A stretch of DNA of 35,396 bases from Lachnospiraceae bacterium (GTDB lineage Bacteria; Bacillota; Clostridia; Lachnospirales; Lachnospiraceae): NCBI GenBank assembly GCA_024698345.1, contig JAILRH010000201.1, positions 1-35,396 of the forward strand. Reading direction: 5' to 3'. A program made the translations under genes and the position numbers. The notes under the pieces are model-generated. The model did not search any database, was not told the DNA's origin, and saw nothing but the letters and a program-made list of their open reading frames with translations. Of this stretch, positions 1 through 7,860 are shown piece by piece. Numbering within the stretch: the first letter of the stretch is position 1; the number at the start of each line of letters is the position of its first letter.

Positions 1-161
1 TGATTCAATGTTTTAGCGAAAACCATTTGCTTGAATGCTCTCAGAGTTATTCTGAAAACTGCTGTAGTCTACGTTTCATAAAGCGTATACTTTTGAAACC
101 AAAAAACAAAAAAGTTCACAAAAAAAACACAGGGAAACAACGATGAAGGATAAAAGTCGGC

Positions 162-190
162 TTGACAAAAAAAAAGTAGTTTAGTAAACT
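162..190 (+). promoter_or_regulatory. Sigma-A-like promoter with palindrome over the -10 element
   Basis: TTGACA (162-167), a 17-bp spacer and TAAACT (185-190) form a promoter with a perfect -35 and a four-of-six -10. The 13-bp palindrome AGTTTAGTAAACT (178-190) covers the -10. Such placement is typical of a repressor operator, but the regulator is unknown. This is the best candidate promoter for the gene cluster beginning at 507. Confidence 0.55.
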
Positions 191-410
191 GTACACGCTT
201 ATAGTATTATGAGTATGGGAAAAGATAAATGATAATCTTGTTTATAAATGATTAATTATTATATCGGAGTTGTATTTTTATTATTTCTATACAGACAATA
301 CTTAATGGTACTATGAAGGAATGACTATAAAATTGTATTGTAAATTAAGGGGTTAATTTTCATTTACTATTTATTCCAAATCTATTAGAAATTTAATAAT
401 GTTAATTTTT

Positions 411-480
411 TATGCTATTTTTTTGGCGGGATAGCGTTTTATTTTTATGCTATTTTTTTGACGGGATAGCGTTTTATTTT
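411..480 (+). repeat. Two tandem 35-bp repeats with small inverted repeats
   Basis: Positions 411-445 and 446-480 are two copies of a 35-bp unit that differ at one clear position (G at 426, A at 461). Each copy contains GCTAT and ATAGC flanking a T-run and CGGG, so each could form a short hairpin. The second copy ends about 17 bp before the ribosome site of the first gene. A role in attenuation or mRNA stability is possible but not shown. The stems are short (5 bp), so this is not a standard terminator. Confidence 0.7.
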
Positions 481-506
481 GATGCAAAAAATATGTGAGG
501 TGCAAA

Positions 507-2255
507 ATGAGAATTGATGAATTGTTTAATGTAATTGCAAAAAGTAATTATGAAAATGTTGCTTTGGAATCAGATGATGAAGGAAAGATGACTTATGAGG
601 AGCTTAATAAACTCTCAGATAATGTTGCTGCTAATTTGAATGATGTGAAGAATGGTGTGATAGCAGTGTATGTTGAGAAATCTTTCAACATGATTATATC
701 TATTATGGGTATTTTGAAGTCAGGAAATGCATATCTTCCGTTGGACATTACATATCCGCAGGACAGAATCGAATATATGATTAGTGATGCAAATGTGGCA
801 AAAATAATTTGTTCATCAAAAACTAGGGATCAGTTGAAGCATAGTGAAAAAATAGTACTGATAGATGAATTGCTGACAGAAAGTGCTGAGACAATTAATG
901 ATACAAGCGAAGATGCAATCAATAATGCGAGCGATAGTGATTTGGCGTATATTTTATATACTTCCGGAAGTACAGGAAAACCAAAGGGAGTAGAAATCGA
1001 GCACAATTCTATTATGAACACTATACAGTGGAGAATAAAATATTATGGCTTATCTTCAGAGGATAAGGTGTTACAGATTCCATCTATTTCATTCGACAGC
1101 TCAGTTGAAGATATTTTTTCAACATTGCTTAGCGGAGGAACCCTTGTAATGTATTCTGAGGATAAAAAATTGGATGTTAAATATTTAGCAAAACAGATAA
1201 AGGAAAAATCTGTAACTCATTTTTTGACAGTTCCAAGTTTTTATACAGTATTACTTGAAGCTTTAAGTGATGATACTCAAATGAGATTTGTTGTTATTGC
1301 AGGAGAATCATTTACAAGCGAGCTGGTTAAGAAACATTATAAGAAACTTGAATCAGTAGGATTATACAATGAATATGGTCCAACAGAAAACAGTGTATGT
1401 TCAACTGTTTACAGACTGAATTCTGATGAAGATAACGTATATATTGGCAACATGATTGATAATGTTGATTATATCATTGATGAAAAGGATGAAGATGGAA
1501 TTGGTGAATTATGGTTGACAGGTAAGGGACTTGCAAGAGGTTATCATGATGACAGTCAGCTGACAGAGGAAAGATTTGTGATAAAAGAAGGAAACAGATA
1601 CTATAAGACCGGTGATTTGGTAAAGGAATCTGAAAATGGTGTTTTACAGTTTTGTGGAAGAAAAGATCAGCAGATAAAGCTGAATGGAATGAGATTTGAC
1701 TTAAATGAAATTGATAATTATATACAAAAAGATTCAAGCATTATTGATTCAAAGACAGCAATCACTGATAATAAGCAGATTGTGACATTTTTAAAGTCAG
1801 CGGATATTCAGAATTCAGACGAGATAAGAAGCAGATTAGAAGATCATATTCCAAAGCAGTTTATACCGGTGAAGATTTACCAGGTAGAAGAGTTTTTGAA
1901 ATTGCCAAATGGAAAAGTTGATATCAACAGAATGATCGATGAACAGGAAAATATTGTTGTCAATTCTGCAATTAATTTCGGTGAAACATCAGATGAGAGC
2001 AATGAAGATGATATATATGCAAAAATACGTGAATTGATTAATTCAGAATTTGGATCTCAATTAACGGAAAAAGACAATGAGCAGGATTTGATGGAAAGTG
2101 GAGTACTTACTTCAATACGATTAATCAAGTTAATGGTAGCACTGGAAGAAACATTTGAGTGTGAAATCGATTTTGATGATTTTACAAATTATAAACAGGT
2201 ATCAATCGTTAAGTTAGGACAATTATTAAGTCCAATGGAAGAAGCAGCTTCCTAA
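507..2255 (+). CDS. NRPS-like adenylation domain plus C-terminal carrier protein
   Basis: This is a stand-alone amino-acid-activating didomain protein of 582 residues. The adenylation domain (about 1-490) shows the core motif YTSGSTGKPKG near residue 151, NEYGPTE, YKTGDL, the hinge region GRKDQQIKLNG and the A10 lysine in LPNGKVD. A carrier domain follows (about 505-580), with the likely phosphopantetheine serine in ESGVLTSIRL. Family knowledge: such proteins adenylate an amino acid and load it on their own carrier arm. There is no condensation or thioesterase domain, so another protein must take the acyl group; the BtrH-like protein at 6082 is a candidate. I chose ATG 507 over the in-frame GTG 495 because GAGGTG lies just upstream of it. 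It is the first gene of the co-directional cluster and lies 11 bp before the ABC ATPase. The substrate is not known. Confidence 0.92.
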   Translation: MRIDELFNVIAKSNYENVALESDDEGKMTYEELNKLSDNVAANLNDVKNGVIAVYVEKSFNMIISIMGILKSGNAYLPLDITYPQDRIEYMISDANVAKIICSSKTRDQLKHSEKIVLIDELLTESAETINDTSEDAINNASDSDLAYILYTSGSTGKPKGVEIEHNSIMNTIQWRIKYYGLSSEDKVLQIPSISFDSSVEDIFSTLLSGGTLVMYSEDKKLDVKYLAKQIKEKSVTHFLTVPSFYTVLLEALSDDTQMRFVVIAGESFTSELVKKHYKKLESVGLYNEYGPTENSVCSTVYRLNSDEDNVYIGNMIDNVDYIIDEKDEDGIGELWLTGKGLARGYHDDSQLTEERFVIKEGNRYYKTGDLVKESENGVLQFCGRKDQQIKLNGMRFDLNEIDNYIQKDSSIIDSKTAITDNKQIVTFLKSADIQNSDEIRSRLEDHIPKQFIPVKIYQVEEFLKLPNGKVDINRMIDEQENIVVNSAINFGETSDESNEDDIYAKIRELINSEFGSQLTEKDNEQDLMESGVLTSIRLIKLMVALEETFECEIDFDDFTNYKQVSIVKLGQLLSPMEEAAS

Positions 2256-2266
2256 GGAGAATTAAG

Positions 2267-3268
2267 ATGGGTCAGGAAATAATAAAAGTTAAAAATTTGT
2301 CAAAAACATTTATGGTTCAAAAGAGACGTGAAGGATTTTCGGGAGTGGTGAAGGATTTCTTTCACCGACAGTACGAGGAGAAAGAAGCAGTTAAGAATGT
2401 GTCTTTTTCAATCGAGCAGGGAGAGATAGTAGGTTATCTTGGACCAAACGGCGCAGGAAAATCCACAACTATGAAAATGTTGTCCGGGATACTGGTTCCG
2501 TCCGGTGGAAGCGTTAATGTATTGGGATATGAACCGTATAAGGACAGAGTAAAAAATGCAAAAAATATTGGAGCTGTATTCGGACAAAGAAGTCAGTTAT
2601 GGTGGGATATTCCGGTTATTGACTCACTCAGTTTGATGAAATATATGTACAAAATTCCTGACAGCGTATTTGCGAAGAACATGGATATGTTTAAGGAATT
2701 ATTGGAAATGAATGATTTCATTAACACACCGGTTAGACAGTTATCATTGGGACAGAGAATGAGAGCTGATTTTGCATGTGCACTGCTGCATAATCCGCCT
2801 ATTTTATACCTGGATGAACCGACAATCGGATTGGACGTTGTAGTAAAAGAAAACATTCGAGAGCTAATAACTACCATAAACAAAGAAATGAATACAACAA
2901 TCATGCTGACAACTCATGATATGTCGGATATTGAGAAGTTATGCTCGAGAGTAATTGTTATTGATAACGGAACTAAGATGTTTGACGGAAGCATTGATGA
3001 AGTTAAAGAAAAGTATGGTAATGATTGCAGGATAGTGATACAGACTTCTGATACTGACATTGATTTGAATGTTTTGAAAATGAAAGGAATTACTTCAGCA
3101 GAAGTGCGAAACGGTAATATTGATATCTGGTATGAAAGAAAAGAAATATCTGCTGCTAACATTTTAAATATTCTTGTTAATAACGACATTTCGTTAAAGG
3201 ACTTCAAGATATATGAAGACGATATCGATCAGATAGTCAGACAAATGTATAACGATTTGCCTAAGTGA
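2267..3268 (+). CDS. ABC-2 exporter ATP-binding subunit
   Basis: This is the 333-residue ATPase of a three-part exporter. Walker A is GPNGAGKST (residues 59-67), the signature is LSLGQ (about 159-163), Walker B is ILYLDEPT, and the H-loop histidine lies in TTHDMSD. The long N-terminal segment before the helical VKDFFHR region and the C-terminal domain of about 90 residues after the H-loop are typical of ATPases paired with two separate six-helix permeases of the ABC2_membrane_6/DUF990 type. The two following genes encode exactly such permeases. It starts 11 bp after the adenylation-carrier gene, with AAGGAGA as ribosome site, so co-transcription is likely. I infer that the transporter exports the cluster product or gives self-protection. 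The cargo cannot be read from sequence. Confidence 0.93.
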   Translation: MGQEIIKVKNLSKTFMVQKRREGFSGVVKDFFHRQYEEKEAVKNVSFSIEQGEIVGYLGPNGAGKSTTMKMLSGILVPSGGSVNVLGYEPYKDRVKNAKNIGAVFGQRSQLWWDIPVIDSLSLMKYMYKIPDSVFAKNMDMFKELLEMNDFINTPVRQLSLGQRMRADFACALLHNPPILYLDEPTIGLDVVVKENIRELITTINKEMNTTIMLTTHDMSDIEKLCSRVIVIDNGTKMFDGSIDEVKEKYGNDCRIVIQTSDTDIDLNVLKMKGITSAEVRNGNIDIWYERKEISAANILNILVNNDISLKDFKIYEDDIDQIVRQMYNDLPK

Positions 3269-3306
3269 TAATCCTGGGCCTGTAAATATGATGTGACAGC
3301 TTGGAT

Positions 3307-3344
3307 AAAAGCAATGTAGCATCTTGTAAAAAAGCAATGTAGCA
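3307..3344 (+). repeat. Short direct repeat before the first permease gene
   Basis: The 15-nt sequence AAAAGCAATGTAGCA occurs exactly twice, at 3307-3321 and 3330-3344, with a 23-bp period. It fills much of the gap between the ATPase and the first permease gene and ends just before that gene's ribosome site. It may be a simple tandem duplication or a small post-transcriptional element. No function is evident. Confidence 0.7.
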
Positions 3345-3361
3345 GATTGGAGAAATGTGTT

Positions 3362-4159
3362 GTGAAGTTATATTGGGAATATATGATTAGGCAGTTTAAT
3401 TCCGGATTAACATATAAATTTAATTATGTGTGCAATTTGGTATCTAAAATATTGTTTGTTTTCTCTCAATATTTTATTTGGAAAGCTCTTATGGAAAAAC
3501 AAACAGTAGAAACTGCATCAGGTAGTATACAGTTTAGAGAAATGATAACGTATATGCTTGTCAGTACTTTCATTTCAACGATTATAAACAGTGATGTGAT
3601 TTTGGAATTGAATGACAAAATTAAATCAGGACAGATAGCTTTGGATATTGTAAAGCCAATAGATTATAAAAAATTATTGTTTGTGAATACGGTTAGCAAA
3701 AATCTGTACAATGTAATCTACTTACTGTTACCGACTATGATAATATCAATTGCAATATTTGGAATTAATATTCCAAGTCTCGGTAACGGGTTTGTTTTTA
3801 TAATATCTGTAATTTTGGCAACATTGATTAATTATATGATGTGTTTTTGTTTGGGGATATTGGGATTTTGGTTTAGCCAGCTATGGATAATGAACAGATT
3901 GGTATATGATTTGCTGGCTCTCTTTTCAGGAAAAGTAATTCCCCTTTGGTTTTTCCCGGTAATGCTGCTAAAAGTTGCAGACTGTTTACCTTTTAAGATG
4001 ATTTATACCGTTCCAATTTTTATATATTTGGAAAAATATAATAATCAGGAAATTGTCCTGATGTTATTCGGTCAGTTAATATGGTTAGTCATTTTATTTG
4101 TCGTTTCCCGTTTGCTTTGGGGAAGGGGAATGAAAAAAATTGTAGTTCAGGGAGGGTGA
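3362..4159 (+). CDS. ABC-2 exporter permease subunit 1 (ABC2_membrane_6-like)
   Basis: This hydrophobic protein of about 265 residues has six predicted membrane helices and an N-terminal amphipathic stretch (KLYWEYMIRQFNSGLTYKFN) characteristic of this permease family. The interior motif LNDKIKSGQIALDIVKPID matches the conserved cytoplasmic region before the middle helices of DUF990/ABC2_membrane_6 proteins. It pairs with the ATPase at 2267 and with the second permease, which begins 3 bp after this gene ends. I place the start at GTG 3362, with GGAG at 3349-3352 as ribosome site. An in-frame TTG at 3347 would add five residues but has no good ribosome site. The cargo is unknown; context suggests the product of the neighbouring biosynthetic genes. 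Confidence 0.85.
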   Translation: MKLYWEYMIRQFNSGLTYKFNYVCNLVSKILFVFSQYFIWKALMEKQTVETASGSIQFREMITYMLVSTFISTIINSDVILELNDKIKSGQIALDIVKPIDYKKLLFVNTVSKNLYNVIYLLLPTMIISIAIFGINIPSLGNGFVFIISVILATLINYMMCFCLGILGFWFSQLWIMNRLVYDLLALFSGKVIPLWFFPVMLLKVADCLPFKMIYTVPIFIYLEKYNNQEIVLMLFGQLIWLVILFVVSRLLWGRGMKKIVVQGG

Positions 4160-4162
4160 GAT

Positions 4163-4954
4163 ATGAAACTGCTTATTAAGTATCTTAGTTTAATAATAAA
4201 GTCCAGATTAGAATATCGCTTGAACTTTTTCCTTGAAGTTATAATTAATATTTTTTCGTATGTTGTTACCTACATTAGTATCTGGGTATTAATGAACCAA
4301 TTTGGTGGAATCGGCGGGTGGAGTTACTACGAAGTAATGCTTCTGTATAATTTCAATCTTTTTACATACGGTGTTGCGTCCCAGATATTTTTTATGCCGA
4401 TGAAAACAATAGATTCATTAGTCAAAGATGGTAGATTTGACAGTATGCTGATCAGACCGGTAAATCCATTCATAAATATCCTGATGAATCATGCTTACCT
4501 TGGTTTCCTAGGACATATAATTCTTGGCTTTATAGTATTTGTAATATGTTTTGGCAATTTAGAAATAGAGTGGACGTTGTTGAGAGTACTGGCATTTGTA
4601 GTATTGATGATTGCAGGTGTTCTTATCCAGGCATCGATACTCATTTTGTCCGGAGCACTTAGTTTCAAATTTATTCAGGCATCTGCGTTTGCAGACACGC
4701 TGATTTATGGAATTAGAAATTTTATCAATTATCCAATTACCATATATTCGGGATGGCTGCAGATATTGTTGACCTGTTTAGTGCCATATGCATTAGTGAA
4801 TTTTTACCCGACAGGTGTAATCCTTGGAAAATACAATTTCAATCACAGTGTTGCGATAGTTTTGGTTTGTAGCGCAGTTGGGATGGCTGTATTTGCATTG
4901 TCATATGCAATTTTTAATAAATTAATAGATAAATATCAGAGTGCAGGAGGATGA
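4163..4954 (+). CDS. ABC-2 exporter permease subunit 2 (ABC2_membrane_6-like)
   Basis: This is the second six-helix permease, 263 residues. The family pattern is clear: an N-terminal RLEYRLNFFLEVI segment, a cytoplasmic VKDGRFDSMLIRPVNPF motif, which is the counterpart of IKSGQIALDIVKPID in subunit 1, and a late YPTGVILGK region before the last helices. The two permeases are similar in layout and would form a heterodimer driven by the ATPase at 2267. The gene begins 3 bp after the first permease, with GGGAGG as ribosome site, and its stop overlaps the ribosome-site region of the nucleotidyltransferase-like gene. This supports tight co-expression of transporter and biosynthetic genes. Confidence 0.88.
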   Translation: MKLLIKYLSLIIKSRLEYRLNFFLEVIINIFSYVVTYISIWVLMNQFGGIGGWSYYEVMLLYNFNLFTYGVASQIFFMPMKTIDSLVKDGRFDSMLIRPVNPFINILMNHAYLGFLGHIILGFIVFVICFGNLEIEWTLLRVLAFVVLMIAGVLIQASILILSGALSFKFIQASAFADTLIYGIRNFINYPITIYSGWLQILLTCLVPYALVNFYPTGVILGKYNFNHSVAIVLVCSAVGMAVFALSYAIFNKLIDKYQSAGG

Positions 4955-4958
4955 TGAA

Positions 4959-6071
4959 ATGAATAACATAATAGTTAAGGAAAATGAGAGAGAATTAATA
5001 AGACTGTTGAGCAGAATTGAATTAACAGAGAAAGATGATGAAAATGTATCGGAACTTTTAAAGAAGCCATTGGATTGGCAATATATATTCAGTGTAACAG
5101 TAAAGAATAAAATTCATTTACTTATATTTAACCATTTACAAAAATATGATATTGAGGACGCGGCATACAACAAATATGCTAAGGTTATGAATGATTTATT
5201 ATATGCGAATAGTGTAAAAAATGAGATTAAATATAATGCTCTAAAAGAGTTTTACGATGCGGTAAAGGACAAAATCAAAATTGTACCGGTTAAAGGTGCT
5301 TTTATGATTAAGGAAGTATATAAAGATTATGCAATCAGAGGAACAAACGATTTTGATTTTCTGGTTAGCAAAGATGATGTGAAAAAGCTTGATGAAGAGC
5401 TTAACAAGATTGGTTTTGTTCAGGGGAAATATAATTCAAAAACAAAAGAGGTTGATAAATTTTCCGCTGAGAAGAAAATGTTGTACAGAATGAAAATGTA
5501 TAATTTGTTACCATATGTGAAAGTTGTAGATAATCCTGCATTAAAAACAGTAATGTTTGATATTTCACATTCACTGGATTTCTCGCTGGACAAAGCGCCT
5601 GTAGAGGAAATGATTCAGAACGCAGACTTTTCTAAAGATATACCGTGTCTGGCACCGGAACATTTCTTCATTCACATGTGTTGCCATCATTACAGAGAGG
5701 CATCAAATGCGTCATGGATAATGATTGGAAATGACTTAAACTTAATTAAGTTCTGTGACGTCAGAGAGTTTATTTTAAATAAAATGGATGATGACACAAT
5801 GGAGCGTGCAATGCAGTTTGCAAAGAAACATAATCTTGAGAAAGCTGTATACTTCACAATGTATTTCATCAGGGAAATATACAATGACGGATATGAAACA
5901 GATATTTTAAATAAGCTGGATATTGATGATGAAAGCTTCTTGTATGAATATGGTGAAAATGAATATGAGGAAGTTAAGGTGAGAAAAAAAGATTTCTGGA
6001 CAAGCTTGTTCTCAGAAAATAATATTGATGAAATTGATACGTTACCATCATTTGTAAGTTTAGATTACTAG
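4959..6071 (+). CDS. Nucleotidyltransferase-fold protein (NTP_transf_5-like)
   Basis: This 370-residue protein resembles the uncharacterised nucleotidyltransferase family NTP_transf_5. The likely active region is VKGAFMIKEVY followed by RGTNDFDFLV, where D131 and D133 fit the paired metal-binding aspartates of the polymerase-beta fold. A later conserved-looking stretch is PEHFFIHMCCHHYREA, and the C-terminus is mainly helical. Members of this family are often seen in peptide and small-molecule biosynthetic clusters, including lasso peptide loci of Firmicutes. Their reactions are mostly unknown; AMP or NMP transfer to a small molecule is plausible. ATG 4959 is preceded by AGGAGG at 4945-4950 and follows the stop of permease 2 by 4 bp. 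A GTG at 4941 is in frame but upstream of that ribosome site. Confidence 0.75.
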   Translation: MNNIIVKENERELIRLLSRIELTEKDDENVSELLKKPLDWQYIFSVTVKNKIHLLIFNHLQKYDIEDAAYNKYAKVMNDLLYANSVKNEIKYNALKEFYDAVKDKIKIVPVKGAFMIKEVYKDYAIRGTNDFDFLVSKDDVKKLDEELNKIGFVQGKYNSKTKEVDKFSAEKKMLYRMKMYNLLPYVKVVDNPALKTVMFDISHSLDFSLDKAPVEEMIQNADFSKDIPCLAPEHFFIHMCCHHYREASNASWIMIGNDLNLIKFCDVREFILNKMDDDTMERAMQFAKKHNLEKAVYFTMYFIREIYNDGYETDILNKLDIDDESFLYEYGENEYEEVKVRKKDFWTSLFSENNIDEIDTLPSFVSLDY

Positions 6072-6081
6072 AGGTGGCAAA

Positions 6082-7644
6082 ATGGTAGAAAAAGAACTTA
6101 AAGTACTTATCAACAGAGAAGAATATCAGAAAGTAATGCAGATGTTTTCATGGGATAAAAATATTGTCCAGGAAAACTATTATTATGTTAATCCGGAAAA
6201 CATCGATTTTGAAAATACACTACGTGTCAGAAAGATTGAAAACAAGTATAAGTTGCAGATAAAAAGAACAATGGAAAAAGACAAATCACTTCATATAAAG
6301 AAGGAATATGAATGTGAACTGGAAACATTGCCTGAGAGTATTTCAAGTGATTTCCTGAATGAAAAACTGGAATTGAAATATGAAGAATGCACATATTCCT
6401 GTGTTGGTTCACTGAAAACTGATAGAAAAGTAATGAAAACGGATGCAGTTGAATTGTGCCTTGATAAAAATTATTATTTGGGAAATATAGATTACGAATT
6501 GGAGATTGAATATCAAAATAGTGAACCGTTAGATTTGATAGCTGAATTAAGAGACGCAGGAATATCTTTTGAAAAAGAAATATCCGGCAAAAACACGAGA
6601 TTTTTAAAGCGATATGTGGAACAGCAATCAAAACGACTGCCTTTTGTTGTACCTGAAGTATGTAATTATCCTTTTTTTACAGCTTTGCTCGGTATTTTAA
6701 GTGCACATGGTAAAGAGAAGGGCTGGTTATATAGCAATTACTTATTACTTTGGTGTTATGAGAATACAGTTGAATTTCCATATTGGGTTGATTTTAAATT
6801 CGGAGATGAAAATAAGATGGAAGAATTATGTCCAAACATAACAAAGAAAACAGTATTTAGAAAAGATGCTCTCGATAAATACGAATCTGTAATTGATTTT
6901 GTGAAAGAGAGCATAGACGGTAATCAGTATTTGTTTGTTTCGTACGATCCGTATTATATAGAAGAATACTGGACTACCTTAAAAATGAGAAGGCATATAA
7001 AACACCAGTGTCTTGTGGTTGGATATAATGATAGTTCTGGGAAAGTTGCTATTGCCGACTTTTTTGCAGGGAAATACAGAGTCATCGAAATAGGATACGA
7101 TGTTTTTGAAAAGTGCTATAAGGATTTTGATTTGGATGAAAGTAAAGTGGATGCTGATCATTGTACAAATATAGAATTGTTATCAATAAACGAGGCATCG
7201 GACCAAATCGATTATCAAAGAATCATTAACTTTTTGGATGATTTTATCAACTCAAAAGATGAGACTTTGTATAACGGATTTTTTGATGAACACAGCGCTG
7301 ATATATACACTGGTTTTAAGTTCTTGGAAAAGATTGGAGAATATATCAACAAAAGAACAGCTGACAAGAAATATCTTGATGCAAAATGCTTCTATATTAT
7401 AGAGCGATTTGTAAAGATTTTTATTGACAGGGTTGCATTTTTTAAGATAGAGGATTCAGCAATAGAGGAACTTGCAGACAGTGTTTATCATTTAAGTCAA
7501 AAAATATTGAGAAATGTTTTAGTATACAATATTTCGCATAAAGAAACAGTTGCAGCAAAAATCATAAATGATTATAGCGAATTTGAAGAAAAAACAAGGA
7601 ATATGGTTTTAAACTTTAATTCACACATTGTGAAAATGGTTTAG
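6082..7644 (+). CDS. CYTH domain fused to BtrH-like/C39-like domain
   Basis: This 520-residue protein seems to join two unrelated folds. Residues 1 to about 180 form a CYTH triphosphate-tunnel domain: the ExExK signature is E3-K-E5-L-K7, followed by alternating basic and acidic strands such as NTLRVRKIE, YKLQIKR, KKEYECEL and IDYELEIEY. Residues about 188-345 resemble the N-terminal domain of butirosin biosynthesis protein H, with a possible nucleophile C194 (VCNYPFF), histidines in RHIKHQCLVVGYND (305, 308) and an aspartate in IADFF (326). BtrH moves an aminoacyl group from a carrier protein to an aminoglycoside, so this domain could unload the carrier at 507. The last 160 residues are helical and unassigned. 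GAGGTGG precedes ATG 6082. The CYTH call is firm; the BtrH-like call is moderately firm; the combined function is inference. Confidence 0.72.
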   Translation: MVEKELKVLINREEYQKVMQMFSWDKNIVQENYYYVNPENIDFENTLRVRKIENKYKLQIKRTMEKDKSLHIKKEYECELETLPESISSDFLNEKLELKYEECTYSCVGSLKTDRKVMKTDAVELCLDKNYYLGNIDYELEIEYQNSEPLDLIAELRDAGISFEKEISGKNTRFLKRYVEQQSKRLPFVVPEVCNYPFFTALLGILSAHGKEKGWLYSNYLLLWCYENTVEFPYWVDFKFGDENKMEELCPNITKKTVFRKDALDKYESVIDFVKESIDGNQYLFVSYDPYYIEEYWTTLKMRRHIKHQCLVVGYNDSSGKVAIADFFAGKYRVIEIGYDVFEKCYKDFDLDESKVDADHCTNIELLSINEASDQIDYQRIINFLDDFINSKDETLYNGFFDEHSADIYTGFKFLEKIGEYINKRTADKKYLDAKCFYIIERFVKIFIDRVAFFKIEDSAIEELADSVYHLSQKILRNVLVYNISHKETVAAKIINDYSEFEEKTRNMVLNFNSHIVKMV

Positions 7645-7860
7645 GGGGCTAATAAAGCAAATTGCTTTGTTATAAAAAATATCAATAAATGGAGGGTGGT
7701 GACGGTTTTCTAAGTACATCAACAATAATAATGTAGTTTAAAATGGGGTGATTATTTTCTGAGCATAATAGGGGTATTGGCTTAGAAAAAGTGTAGTTAA
7801 CCTGGATGACAGGTTAGACAAAAGACATGAAACAATTAATTGATAAGGAGAGGGACAAAA
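7645..7860 (+). other. Gap between the two halves of the cluster, with hairpin
   Basis: This 216-bp gap is the largest within the cluster. It contains a short inverted repeat AAAGCAA/TTGCTTT (7654-7668) right after the upstream stop, and a hairpin TAACCTG-gatga-CAGGTTA (7798-7816) shortly before the ribosome site of the next gene. No convincing sigma-A promoter is visible. A 15-codon ORF beginning at 7689 has no ribosome site and is not called. The gap might contain a processing site or a regulated promoter that I cannot identify. Confidence 0.5.

Larger units (their letters stand above)
1..506. other. Gene-free leader region before the biosynthetic cluster
   Basis: No convincing coding region is visible on either strand in this AT-rich stretch. 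It contains a sigma-A-like promoter with a palindrome over its -10 element (162-190) and two tandem 35-bp repeats just before the first gene (411-480), both listed separately. That would give an untranslated leader of about 310 nt if the promoter is used. The first 150 bases hold A-runs and nothing I recognise. No regulator gene is visible here, so any regulator would lie outside the window. Confidence 0.6.

Noticed and set aside
4959-6071. Reading the cluster as a lasso peptide locus because of the NTP_transf_5-like protein
   Set aside because: There is no asparagine-synthetase-like cyclase, no B-protein protease/RRE and no precursor peptide in the window.
7689-7736. 15-codon ORF (MEGGDGFLSTSTIIM) as a possible radical SAM precursor peptide
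   Set aside because: It lacks a ribosome site and any leader/core layout. It could be revisited only if it is conserved in relatives.
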